64,000 nt of DNA. Origin: Bdellovibrionales bacterium Ga0074139. Lineage in GTDB: Bacteria > Bdellovibrionota > Bdellovibrionia > Bdellovibrionales > Bdellovibrionaceae. Of this stretch, positions 9,237-18,372 are shown piece after piece. The position numbers and the translations under genes were made by a program. The stretch covers positions 186,001 to 250,000 of the forward strand of contig LNEB01000013.1 of NCBI GenBank assembly GCA_001464795.1, given 5' to 3'. Below the pieces are notes generated by a model. That model worked only from the letters and a program-made list of their open reading frames with translations. It had not been told where the DNA came from and did no database searches. Numbering within the stretch: the first letter of the stretch is position 1; every line of letters starts with the position of its first letter.

Positions 9237-9743
9237 TTACTGAACGGGAACAAAATTAGCTCGACGATTACGCGCCCAAGCCGAATCACTTTCACCTTGT
9301 ACAAGTGGTTTTTCTTCACCGTAAGAAATCACATTGATACGGCTGCCAGGAATACCAAGAGTCGACAAATAAGATCGCACAGAGTTGGCACGTCTTTCAC
9401 CAAGAGCTAAATTGTATTCAATACTTCCACGGTCATCTGTATGACCTTCAATTTGAATTTTAACACCAGCATTTTTTTTCATCCATTCGGCGTTGGCTTT
9501 TAAAACTTCACGAGCTTCAGCTGAGAGCGAAGACTTGTCATATTCAAAAAATACAGTGGAAAGACCAGCGATGGAACCGCTGTCAGAACCTTCAGTGTTG
9601 AAATTCATTGGTGTTGATTCAACGTTGGCACCCATGTCACCACCCATCGCGTTGACTGAGTCGTCTGACGTTGTTTTGTCACGGCCCTTACAACCTACGA
9701 TTAAAAGTGAAGCAAGACCGACGATAAATAAACTGCGTAACAT
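9237..9743 (-). CDS. pal: Peptidoglycan-associated lipoprotein Pal (OmpA family)
   Basis: 168-aa outer-membrane lipoprotein: signal peptide and lipobox (LLIVGCKG, Cys at residue 18), a short Ser/Gly-rich linker, then an OmpA-like peptidoglycan-binding domain (STVFFEYDKSSLS; IQIEGHTDDRGSIEYNLALG with the NLALGERRA block that contacts meso-diaminopimelate). AAGGAG lies 5 nt before ATG. First gene of the leftward pal, DUF4398, cpoB, tsaD, rsmA group and divergent from the zincin gene. Confidence 0.95.
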   Translation of the reverse strand: MLRSLFIVGLASLLIVGCKGRDKTTSDDSVNAMGGDMGANVESTPMNFNTEGSDSGSIAGLSTVFFEYDKSSLSAEAREVLKANAEWMKKNAGVKIQIEGHTDDRGSIEYNLALGERRANSVRSYLSTLGIPGSRINVISYGEEKPLVQGESDSAWARNRRANFVPVQ

Positions 9744-9790
9744 GATGACTCCTTGTTGCTGATTATGAACTTTTTCAATTTACCCGTTTG

Positions 9791-12622
9791 ATGTTGCCAC
9801 GCTTTCGGTCCATCATGCAATACATGTCGAACATTTGGATTCTTTTTTTTTCCTACTTAACATGGGCAAGTCCTCTTCCTAACAGCGTAGAAATCAAGAC
9901 TATCAAGACTCCCCACTTCGAAATCTACTATTATGCCGAGCAGCAAGACCTGGCTTATCATTATGCTAAGCAGCTGGAAAAGGGCTACGGATTTCTGAAT
10001 TCAATTTTTTTATCAAAACCTCAAGAAAGAATCCCATTTGTCATTAATGATGGAACCGATCTGGCCAATGGTTTTGCGACACGCGTTCCCTATCCCTATA
10101 GTATGCTGTTTCCTGTTCTTCCTGACCTCAACGATTCACTGGCTGACATCGGTGAGTGGTCCCTTGAACTCTCCACTCACGAATTAGCTCACGTTATTTC
10201 CTTTGAGCCGGCGGGCGGGGTGATGAAACCCCTTCGCTCTGTTTTTGGAACCATTGTTGCTCCTAATCTTTTACTTCCCAGTTGGTGGAAAGAAGGACTA
10301 TCCGTTTGGGCCGAGACAGCTGTGGGTCAAGCCGGACGACTTCGCTCTGTTTACCAAGAAGCCAGTCTTCGTAGTTGGATAGATGAAAAAGATCTTCAAT
10401 TAGAAGACGTTTCCATGGCAAACGAATCACTAACAACTTGGCCCTGGGGATCAAGACCTTACTTATTCGGTTCACTCGCCATGGGACATTTGGTTGAAAC
10501 TTATGGAACAGAAAATACACAAAAAATTGTCGAGCAACACGGAAAAAAGGTTCCCTACTTTTTAGATCCAGTCACAAAAAATGTAATTCAAAAATCTTAC
10601 AAGGGTCTGTACATGGAAGCCCTTGAAAGCTGGAAAGAAAAAGCCAACCAGCAAGTTCAAACTCTGAAACAAAAAAAATTCGACGAAGTCCAACTTTATC
10701 CCACCCGTGATCTGTCCGTTCGCTCTCCAAGTTTAAGTTCCAACGAAAAATACATAGCCTGGGTTTCCAATGACAAAACACCTAACTCAAGGCTTCAAGT
10801 TTCTGATCTTAGCACAGCAGAATCTTTTATGGGTTTTGAAAGTCGCTTCGTCCGAGAAGCTCGCTTTTTTCCTAGTTCAGATAAAGTGCTTTTAAATGCG
10901 ATTATGCCAGCCAGCTCGACAGAAAATTATTCTGATCTTTTTATTTATGATATCAACACAAAAAAAACAAAAAGATTGACCCGCAAGCTCAGAGGCCGTG
11001 AGGCCCGAGTCAACCCAACGGAAACACAAATTGTTTTCGTTGGACTCGAAGGTGGACGGACTCATTTAAAGACTATTGAGATAGAATCTCAATCAGTACA
11101 AAAACATTTTGAAACCGGGTTTGATGAAAGAATTGCGTCACCCCTGTACCTGGATAACAATCGCATTCTTTTCTCGGTTCTTGAAAAAAATCAGGAAAAA
11201 CTTAAAATCTACGATCTGACCAGTCAAAAAACTCAAACTCTGCCTCAATTTGGAAAAAGAATGCGCAGACCCATCTATAAAAATAAAACTCTTTATTTTT
11301 TATCAGATCATAATGGAACTTTTAATCTCTACTCTTCCAACGACTTCTTAGCGAGTCCACCGAAAATTTTATCACACACAAAAACGCAAATTTTAGATTA
11401 CGATATCAGTCAAACGAACACCATTTATGCAACTGTATTAACCCGTGAAGGCTCAAAACTTTATCAGTGGCAGCCGGAAGAACGCCGTGAAATTCCAAAA
11501 ATTGGCCCTATGTATGATAAATACAAAAAACCAACAGATCTTACCACTATCAATTCCAATGATATTCAAGAAACAGAAAGAAGCTATAAACTTTGGCCTC
11601 ATTATTGGATTCCTTTTGTTTCAGGTTCTTCTGCAGAAAATGGTGCTCTGTTTTCAGTCTCAACTTCAGGTCAAGATCCAAGCCTTCAGCATACTTATAA
11701 TGCACAAATTCTTTACGACTCTGGAATTCAGGAACTTTCCTATAGCATGAATTATTTAAATATGACTCAGCGCTGGCCTATTCAACTTCTTTCAAACCGC
11801 TACATCAGAAGCTTTGCCGGATCCGATGAAACTTATTCCAACCAAACCCACGCCATTGCATTAGCACCAGATACTTCATCACTCAATCTTTACTGGTCAA
11901 GCCAGCTGGCCCTGCTGTACGCAAAATACGAAGATCGCCTTCGGTCCTATGAAAGATCCGGCGCTCAAGTTTCCATGGCTTATTCGAACGCAGAACAAAC
12001 GATATGGATGATCTCTCCTGAAAAAGGTTACACGGCCCAGGTCTCAGCGACGCATTTTTTATCTTCTTCCAATTTAGAAAGTTACAATCAATTTCGACTG
12101 CGAGGAGCCACCTACCTAAGCGGATGGAATTTGCCTGAACATCATGTGATTTCAATCGATGCTAAAGCTTTAATCACGGATAACAGAATTCCTAGCATTT
12201 TGGGTGACGCTTCAACTTTCTTTGTAAATGAACTGACTTCGAATTTTTTAATTCGAGGTTATTTTGAAGGTCAATTTATTGGAAGAAATCTACTGAATTC
12301 TAATATTGAATACCGCTTCCCAATTGCTTCCCATCAGGCCAGAAATGATACTTTTCCACTTTTTATTAAAAGAGTTCACGCAGCCGTGGCCTATGACACT
12401 TTGAACTTGGATGGTTTTGCTTTTCAAGAGCAACAGAACATGGATATCTCGGTTGACCGAAATAAAAGCTTTTCCAGCGTGGGTGCCGATCTTAAAGTAG
12501 ATACCACAGTGGGTTATATTCTTCCCATTCAATGGGTTGTGGGCCTTCACCAACCATTACAGAAGGAATTTCGTAAAGATCCCAACTTCTTATTTCAGAT
12601 TCGTACGAGTCTAGGTTTTTGA
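9791..12622 (+). CDS. Predicted outer-membrane zinc metallopeptidase with beta-propeller and C-terminal barrel
   Basis: 943-aa secreted protein. Order of parts: signal peptide (about 13-27), a gluzincin-like domain with HELAH at residues 130-134 and a downstream WWKEGLSVWAE (second Glu), as in the peptidase MA-like family; repeated TolB/PD40-type blades from about 300 to 560 (for example SNEKYIAWVSND, NPTETQIVFVG); and a C-terminal region of alternating strands ending in Phe (FQIRTSLGF), the usual BamA-recognised end of outer-membrane barrels. An ATG at 9791 follows an in-frame TTG; later ATGs at 9815 and 9824 would also give a signal peptide. Peptidase activity is an inference from motifs. 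Confidence 0.82.
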   Translation: MLPRFRSIMQYMSNIWILFFSYLTWASPLPNSVEIKTIKTPHFEIYYYAEQQDLAYHYAKQLEKGYGFLNSIFLSKPQERIPFVINDGTDLANGFATRVPYPYSMLFPVLPDLNDSLADIGEWSLELSTHELAHVISFEPAGGVMKPLRSVFGTIVAPNLLLPSWWKEGLSVWAETAVGQAGRLRSVYQEASLRSWIDEKDLQLEDVSMANESLTTWPWGSRPYLFGSLAMGHLVETYGTENTQKIVEQHGKKVPYFLDPVTKNVIQKSYKGLYMEALESWKEKANQQVQTLKQKKFDEVQLYPTRDLSVRSPSLSSNEKYIAWVSNDKTPNSRLQVSDLSTAESFMGFESRFVREARFFPSSDKVLLNAIMPASSTENYSDLFIYDINTKKTKRLTRKLRGREARVNPTETQIVFVGLEGGRTHLKTIEIESQSVQKHFETGFDERIASPLYLDNNRILFSVLEKNQEKLKIYDLTSQKTQTLPQFGKRMRRPIYKNKTLYFLSDHNGTFNLYSSNDFLASPPKILSHTKTQILDYDISQTNTIYATVLTREGSKLYQWQPEERREIPKIGPMYDKYKKPTDLTTINSNDIQETERSYKLWPHYWIPFVSGSSAENGALFSVSTSGQDPSLQHTYNAQILYDSGIQELSYSMNYLNMTQRWPIQLLSNRYIRSFAGSDETYSNQTHAIALAPDTSSLNLYWSSQLALLYAKYEDRLRSYERSGAQVSMAYSNAEQTIWMISPEKGYTAQVSATHFLSSSNLESYNQFRLRGATYLSGWNLPEHHVISIDAKALITDNRIPSILGDASTFFVNELTSNFLIRGYFEGQFIGRNLLNSNIEYRFPIASHQARNDTFPLFIKRVHAAVAYDTLNLDGFAFQEQQNMDISVDRNKSFSSVGADLKVDTTVGYILPIQWVVGLHQPLQKEFRKDPNFLFQIRTSLGF

Positions 12623-12658
12623 CTTGACTTCAACTGCTCAGCTTCCAAAACTGATAGT

Positions 12659-13171
12659 ATGGAAAAGATCTCTTGGATCCAAGATTTAGTACAATCTGAA
12701 AACCTCATCGAAAATGAAGGCATGGTGGAATCAGCCCACCAATTGACTCATGAAGAAATACTCCTTCACGAATCAGTGATGTATATCATCAAGTTAAAAA
12801 ATGAATTTCAAGATGTCATGACGGCCTTCAATGAATTAAAGGGCGAGGTCCCAGGACTTGTGCGTCTTTACGGAATAGCAAAAACCCATTCTGATTTCAT
12901 GCTTTTCAGAAATGGCTTTAAGCTTGTGGTGTCTCTAAAAGCAGCTGGCCTGATTACTTTAAAAATGAATTTTGTTCCCTCATCTTACGTGCCCGCCACT
13001 TTGGAATCTGCTGATTCCTTCAAAGAAAAAGTGATTGGTGAAGAGTACCACTTAGAAGCTCGTTACGGTGCCTTCGGCGAAGTTCATTGGATTTACAAAA
13101 ATATTCCCATCAACGTGGATTATGTTGTGAAATTTTTCTTCACTCTTTTTGTTCGCGAAAGTAATCGCTAA
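12659..13171 (+). CDS. Uncharacterised 170-aa cytoplasmic protein
   Basis: No family recognised. The product has no signal peptide or membrane segment; it starts acidic and helical (residues 1-60) and continues as a mixed alpha/beta domain. Codon use looks like that of the neighbours. It begins 36 bp after the zincin gene, on the same strand, so the two may be co-transcribed. The last 4 bp overlap the stop of the convergent DUF2802-like gene. Confidence 0.65.
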   Translation: MEKISWIQDLVQSENLIENEGMVESAHQLTHEEILLHESVMYIIKLKNEFQDVMTAFNELKGEVPGLVRLYGIAKTHSDFMLFRNGFKLVVSLKAAGLITLKMNFVPSSYVPATLESADSFKEKVIGEEYHLEARYGAFGEVHWIYKNIPINVDYVVKFFFTLFVRESNR

Positions 13172-13881
13172 GCCTCAATCTTTTTAAAAGACATGGGCCT
13201 AATGTTAAGTGTTTTACCATTTTGTTGAATCATTGATGTTTCAGGGAATGTGGCCGCTGGCCTGGTGGACTGAGGCGGAGCCTGCTGAGGTGTTGGCATT
13301 TGTGACTGCTGAGTTTTCAATGCTTTAATGAAATCAGCTCCCACACTAGAACTTTTTGGAACAGCTGCCTGAGTCGGATCGATCCATGCTGGCAAACTAT
13401 TTTGGCTAAAAACCAGCTGATCTTTATTCATAGCTGTGATCAGTTCCACTTCTCCACGAGTTAAATCAATTTGTCCTAGAATTTCTTCAAGATTTGCGCC
13501 CGAGTGAGCCATTTGCGCAGCCTTCACATATTTATTTAAATTCTGAGTATCTTGATTTTGTGGCTGAGCCCCTACCGATTGGATTTGCTTCCAAGTATTT
13601 TCAGCCACTTCTTCCATTCTTTGAATCTGTTGATCTGTCTCGATTAATAGATTTTGCATTTCTTTATATTTATCTTCTAGAAGCTTCGTTAAAGTTTTAA
13701 CCTGGCTATCCGTCTGATCAGAGAGATCCTCTAAAATAGCAATTTTACTTTGTAAAAGCTGTAAGCCCTTACTAAATCGATGGTCTTCTTTTTGACTTTG
13801 TTTTCTTTGGATGAGAACAAAAATGATTCCCGCAAATATAACAAAATTGAAGCTCATCTGTAAGATTATCCAAATACTCAT
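13168..13881 (-). CDS. Membrane-anchored coiled-coil protein with DUF2802-like domain
   Basis: 237 aa: one N-terminal membrane helix (about 5-23), a coiled coil (about 30-100), a DUF2802-like motif at about 118-150 (KAAQMAHSGANLEEILGQ followed by LTRGEVELI, which resembles a helix-turn-helix), and a Pro/Gln-rich low-complexity tail. In other proteobacteria DUF2802 proteins often neighbour flagellar or chemotaxis genes, but none is adjacent here. Function unknown. Confidence 0.72.
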   Translation of the reverse strand: MSIWIILQMSFNFVIFAGIIFVLIQRKQSQKEDHRFSKGLQLLQSKIAILEDLSDQTDSQVKTLTKLLEDKYKEMQNLLIETDQQIQRMEEVAENTWKQIQSVGAQPQNQDTQNLNKYVKAAQMAHSGANLEEILGQIDLTRGEVELITAMNKDQLVFSQNSLPAWIDPTQAAVPKSSSVGADFIKALKTQQSQMPTPQQAPPQSTRPAATFPETSMIQQNGKTLNIRPMSFKKIEA

Positions 13882-14036
13882 AATTTTAACCTCGTCTTAA
13901 TAGTGTAAAAATCATTACATAAGTCCACAAGGCTAGGACCTGGAAACTCTTGCCTAAAGGCTAGCTGGATTTTTTCAATTATTTTTATACTTTAGATAAA
14001 ACATGATAAGATTTAAGTTGCATGAAGGAGACCGGC

Positions 14037-15140
14037 ATGAAGTTCATACTGATAGGCTTATTTGTTCCTATTCTTATATTGTTTTTTAATAACTGTGGCC
14101 CCGTAAAATTTGCAACTTCAAAAACAGAACCTGCAACACAAAGTCCCACAGGACCCACAACTCCACCCGCTCCTCAGGCCACCCGAGATGTGAACATGAA
14201 TTTTGTAGCACAAACTCCGAATAGCAAATTAGATCTGCTGCTCATTATTGATGATTCCAATTCCATGTTAGCAGATAATCAAAAATTGGCAGCCAGGCTT
14301 TCTGACTTTACTTCTCAATTGCAAACTTCCAATATCGACTGGCAAATGTGTGTGACCGTGACCCGTGCATTACCTATCAATAATAATCCCAGCTGGGGCC
14401 TATCCATGGTGTGGAGTGGTTACACTCCTGCCACTGGTGTTCCCAATTGGGTTCTTAAACCTAATCCGCAAGTGGCCTCTATCATTACAGCTACAATAAA
14501 TAACATTGGCGCTGGATGGGCAGGCACTGATGACGAGCGTGGAACAAAGGCTGCTTACTGGCATATTTATAACGGTGATGTCAGATTTCCCAATCATTCG
14601 AAATGTCACCGTGCTGATGCAGCTTTAGCCATGATTCTTATTTCAGATGAGGATGTCAGAAGCGTAGGCGGAGATGCAGCGGCTCAGTACTATACAGGTG
14701 AATACAAAGCTCTTGAAAATGAAGATGAGCCCGTCACACTTTTGAATTATGTAAAAGAAATTTTTGGCAATCAGAAAAGATTTACTTTTAATGCCATTAT
14801 CGTTAAGCCTGGTGATTCTGCATGTTTGCAATCTCAAGATGCAGGCGGAGCAAAAAGTCACTACGGCGTGAAGTATAAACAAATGTCAGATATGACGGCT
14901 GGTGGCCTTGGTAGTATTTGTGATACCAACTATTCAACTAGTCTTAACTTATTTGCCAGCACCATTGAATCTTCTATTTCTAATCAGGCTTTAGAGTGTG
15001 TCCCCGTGGGACCCGTGACCGTGACAGTGACTCCTGAAGTTCCCAATTTGTCATCAACTGTGAATGGTGCAAGTATTACTTTTAACCCACGCATTCCTGT
15101 TGGACGAAGCGTAAACTTAAAATACAAATGTGTGATGTAG
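14037..15140 (+). CDS. Lipoprotein with von Willebrand factor A-like domain
   Basis: 367-aa predicted lipoprotein. The lipobox is LFFNNCGPV, then a Pro/Thr-rich linker, then a vWA-like domain whose metal-ion-dependent adhesion site begins LLLIIDDSNSM (D-x-S-x-S). Further conserved acidic loops (LISDEDVRS) fit the fold. An adhesion or surface-binding role is inferred. The start is set at the second ATG because AAGGAGA ends 5 nt before it; the frame is open from 14022. Confidence 0.82.
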   Translation: MKFILIGLFVPILILFFNNCGPVKFATSKTEPATQSPTGPTTPPAPQATRDVNMNFVAQTPNSKLDLLLIIDDSNSMLADNQKLAARLSDFTSQLQTSNIDWQMCVTVTRALPINNNPSWGLSMVWSGYTPATGVPNWVLKPNPQVASIITATINNIGAGWAGTDDERGTKAAYWHIYNGDVRFPNHSKCHRADAALAMILISDEDVRSVGGDAAAQYYTGEYKALENEDEPVTLLNYVKEIFGNQKRFTFNAIIVKPGDSACLQSQDAGGAKSHYGVKYKQMSDMTAGGLGSICDTNYSTSLNLFASTIESSISNQALECVPVGPVTVTVTPEVPNLSSTVNGASITFNPRIPVGRSVNLKYKCVM

Positions 15141-15148
15141 GAAGTTTT

Positions 15149-16183
15149 TTAACTGAACTTCCTTATAAAACTTCGATCAATCCAATTTTTCAAATACCAA
15201 AAAAGTCTTCCCTCAAAGGACAAAGAGCCATAACTCAAAATGGCTCTTTTATTTCCTGACACTAATAAACTCAAAAAAATCTGCTGTGGCTTATAACTTC
15301 TTTGCTTTGTACTCAGTAAGTTATGAATCAAAACAGGCCCCTGCCTAACTGCAAAAACACCTGCTTTAGGCAATTTGTAGCCTTTTATCTGACAACAGTC
15401 TCCGGTCGCATAAATATTTTCACAACCTTCAACTAATAATGTGTCTTCTACTTTTACAAATCCATCCTGAGTCGTAGGTAAATCAGAATTTTTAAATAAA
15501 TCAGGAGCACGAGCAGAAGTGGCGACCAAGTATACTTCATTTTCTTTTATCAAGGGAATTTCTGAAATCACAGATTCTGAGCGAACTTGAATCCTCAATT
15601 TTTTAAGACGCTGGTTTGCCAATCTTTGAGTCTTTGAATTCATGCTTTTTAAAAGCCCATTAGGACTGGTTAAAATTTGTACCTGACACTGCATTTTTTG
15701 CTGGCAAGCAATGGCCACCTCAAAGGCAGCCGCACCACCACCGATAATAGAAATTTTTGTGACTTCTGTGTTTAAAATTTTTTCCCATTTGTCGATTAAT
15801 TTGGATATGGGCTTAAGCTCTATGATCTGTTGATGTTGAGTGTTAATTTTTTGTGGCTCAATACCAATATCAATCGACGCCACATCAAATGAAAGAATTT
15901 GATTATTAGCTAACCAAACCTGATTCAATTTCTGTGAAATTTTGATCACTTTTGATTCGATAAACTCAAAGCCGTAGCGATCACATATTTTTTTAAGATC
16001 AAAGTGAAGTTCAGATTTTTCGTAAACTCCCGCCATAAAACCAGGAAGCATTCCAGAATAAGAAGCCAAGGCCACATCTGAAATTAAGGTCACTTGAAAT
16101 TCGTCAGACTTTATTTGTCCAAATGCTTTTAAAACTTGTATATGAGAATGTCCGCCACCAATTAACACAAGTTTCTTTTTCAA
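15149..16183 (-). CDS. FAD-dependent pyridine nucleotide oxidoreductase, SelD-associated type
   Basis: 344-aa NADH-dehydrogenase-like flavoprotein. The FAD dinucleotide-binding loop is LVLIGGGHSHIQVL, a form typical of the oxidoreductase domain that is found fused to or next to selenide-water dikinase in some bacteria; a second Rossmann loop is ISIIGGGAAAFEVA, and the C-terminal FAD contact is YATGDCC. No selD is visible here. A TTG at 16183 is chosen as start, since translation from the upstream ATG adds a non-homologous stretch overlapping the divergent gene. Real substrate unknown. Confidence 0.72.
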   Translation of the reverse strand: MKKKLVLIGGGHSHIQVLKAFGQIKSDEFQVTLISDVALASYSGMLPGFMAGVYEKSELHFDLKKICDRYGFEFIESKVIKISQKLNQVWLANNQILSFDVASIDIGIEPQKINTQHQQIIELKPISKLIDKWEKILNTEVTKISIIGGGAAAFEVAIACQQKMQCQVQILTSPNGLLKSMNSKTQRLANQRLKKLRIQVRSESVISEIPLIKENEVYLVATSARAPDLFKNSDLPTTQDGFVKVEDTLLVEGCENIYATGDCCQIKGYKLPKAGVFAVRQGPVLIHNLLSTKQRSYKPQQIFLSLLVSGNKRAILSYGSLSFEGRLFWYLKNWIDRSFIRKFS

Positions 16184-16230
16184 ACAAAAACCTATCTGGA
16201 CAAAGTCCAATGAAGCTGTATTGTAGTGGA

Positions 16231-18372
16231 ATGAAATCAAGTAAAACCACAAAAATTACCATTCTGTTAGTCATCATGGCCCTTTTTGTTGCCGCTCGAT
16301 ATTATGGAATCGGGGAATACTTAACTTTAGATAGTTTTAAGAGTCATCAGCAGCTCTTGCAAACTTACTTGATAGAAAATCCTGTGCAAATGATCGGTGC
16401 TTTTTTTGTGGTTTATGTTTTATCCACAGCATTATCCCTACCCGGAGCCACAATTTTAACGTTGGCCGGTGGAGCCCTTTTTGGTTTAGGCTGGGGCTTT
16501 CTAATTGTTTCTTTTGCAAGCACATTAGGAGCCACTTTGGCATTCCTGGGCTCGCGGTTTTTATTTAAAGATCTCATTCAAAACAAATTCAGTGAAAAAT
16601 TAGCTTCCATCAACGAAGGCATAAAAAAAGAAGGATCTTTTTATTTATTAACCCTAAGGCTTGTGCCGATTTTTCCCTTCTTTCTGATTAATCTAGTCAT
16701 GGGTCTGACATCCATCAAAGTTTCCACATTCTTTTTTATCAGCCAAATCGGAATGATTCCTGGAACTCTTGTTTACGTGAATGCAGGAACAGAAATAGCA
16801 AAGATTGATTCCTTAAAAGGTATTCTTTCCCCCACATTGCTGGCTTCTTTTTTTATGATGGGCTTATTACCACTTTTATCTCAATCATTAATCCGCTATT
16901 TAAAAAATAGAAAATTCTTAAGTCGCTATCAAAAGCCAAAAAAATTCGATTACAATATGATTGTCATCGGTGCTGGCTCGGCGGGTTTGGTATCGGCCTA
17001 CATTGCAGCTGCTGTTAAAGCAAAAGTGGCCTTGATTGAAAAACACAAAATGGGCGGAGACTGTCTTAATACGGGTTGTGTGCCTAGCAAAGCTTTGATT
17101 AAATCAGCGAAAATTCATAGCTACATCAAGCGTGCTGATGAATTTGGATTGGACCCTGTCGAAGCTCAAGTTAATTTTCCCAAAATTATGGAACGAATTC
17201 AAAAAGTCATCCAAGATATCGAACCCCATGATTCAGTTGAAAGATACCAAAGCCTTGGAGTTGACTGCATCAAAGGCACAGCCATGATTCAAAGTCCCTA
17301 TGAAGTGGAAGTGAACGGTAAAGTACTAACCACAAAAAATATCGTGATTGCCACAGGTGCTGGTCCCTTGATTCCTAAAATTCCAGGACTGAATGAAGTT
17401 TCTTTTTTAACAAGTGATAATATTTGGCAGCTCAAAGAATTACCTAAAAAATTAGTCGTCCTTGGTGGAGGTCCTATCGGGTGTGAATTGGCTCAGTCAT
17501 TTGCAAGACTGGGTTCTGAAGTTTATTTAGTTGAAATGAACGACAGACTTTTATCGAAAGAAGATCCAGATGTGTCTGTTGACGTTCAAAAGCGTTTTGT
17601 CGCTGAAGGAGTTCACGTATTAACGGGGCACAGGGCTTTAAAAATCAAAAGTTCTGACAAATCCCTAGTCACTGAAAGCCAAGGTTTAGAAAAAGACATT
17701 CCATTTGATCAGATTATTGTGGCCTTGGGACGAAAAGCAAACATCACAGGCTTCGGCTTAGAAAAACTGGGAATTGAAATTTCTAAACAGGGAACAGTTG
17801 TGGCGGATGAATTTTTAAGAACCACCAATTATCCTAATATTTACACCTGTGGTGATGTGACAGGTCCCTACCAGTTTACCCACACAGCCAGTCATCAAGC
17901 CTGGTATGTCGCTGTGAACGCATTGTTTAGTCCCTTTAAAAAATTTGCTGTGGATTACAGAGTTATTCCTTGGTGTACCTTTACGGATCCAGAAGTGGCT
18001 CGAGTGGGACTCAATGAACTTGAAGCCAAAGAAAAAAATATAAGCTATGAAGTGACCAAATATGGAATCGATGATTTAGACCGAGCCATAGCAGATAGTG
18101 AAGCTCACGGCTTTGTTAAAGTTTTAACCAAGCCAGGATCTGATAAAATTTTAGGTGTAACTATTGTTGGGCATCATGCAGGAGACATCATTTCTGAGTA
18201 CGTCACTGCGATGAAGTACAATTTAGGCCTCAATAAAATATTGGGGACCATTCATATTTACCCCACATTATCTGAAGCTAACAAATTTGCTGCAGGAAAC
18301 TGGAAAAAAGCCCATGCCCCAAAAAAGGTCCTCGAGTTTTTAAAAAGCTTTCATCAGTGGCGACGTAACTAA
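16231..18372 (+). CDS. Fusion of TVP38/DedA-type membrane domain and pyridine nucleotide-disulfide reductase
   Basis: 713-aa two-part protein. Residues 1-225 form a SNARE-associated/TVP38 (DedA-like) membrane domain with several helices, including the LSLPGATILTLAGGALFG motif. Residues 240-700 are a class I disulfide reductase: FAD loop VIGAGSAGLVSA, redox-active Cys278 and Cys283 (GDCLNTGCVPSK), NAD loop VLGGGPIGCELA, and the dimer-interface HIYPTLSEA. Similar fusions are known and often labelled mercuric reductase, but no MerA-type N-terminal metal domain or C-terminal Cys pair is seen. Start ATG has GTGGA upstream; ATG at 16210 is an alternative. Confidence 0.88.
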   Translation: MKSSKTTKITILLVIMALFVAARYYGIGEYLTLDSFKSHQQLLQTYLIENPVQMIGAFFVVYVLSTALSLPGATILTLAGGALFGLGWGFLIVSFASTLGATLAFLGSRFLFKDLIQNKFSEKLASINEGIKKEGSFYLLTLRLVPIFPFFLINLVMGLTSIKVSTFFFISQIGMIPGTLVYVNAGTEIAKIDSLKGILSPTLLASFFMMGLLPLLSQSLIRYLKNRKFLSRYQKPKKFDYNMIVIGAGSAGLVSAYIAAAVKAKVALIEKHKMGGDCLNTGCVPSKALIKSAKIHSYIKRADEFGLDPVEAQVNFPKIMERIQKVIQDIEPHDSVERYQSLGVDCIKGTAMIQSPYEVEVNGKVLTTKNIVIATGAGPLIPKIPGLNEVSFLTSDNIWQLKELPKKLVVLGGGPIGCELAQSFARLGSEVYLVEMNDRLLSKEDPDVSVDVQKRFVAEGVHVLTGHRALKIKSSDKSLVTESQGLEKDIPFDQIIVALGRKANITGFGLEKLGIEISKQGTVVADEFLRTTNYPNIYTCGDVTGPYQFTHTASHQAWYVAVNALFSPFKKFAVDYRVIPWCTFTDPEVARVGLNELEAKEKNISYEVTKYGIDDLDRAIADSEAHGFVKVLTKPGSDKILGVTIVGHHAGDIISEYVTAMKYNLGLNKILGTIHIYPTLSEANKFAAGNWKKAHAPKKVLEFLKSFHQWRRN

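Noticed and set aside
15140-15162. Rho-independent terminator after the vWA lipoprotein
   Set aside because: GGAAGTT/AACTTCC forms a 7-bp stem, but no T-run follows and it extends into the convergent oxidoreductase gene, so it was not called a terminator.
16231-18372. Mercuric reductase (MerA)
   Set aside because: No N-terminal heavy-metal domain and no C-terminal Cys pair; the fusion with a TVP38 domain and lack of other mer genes argue against it.
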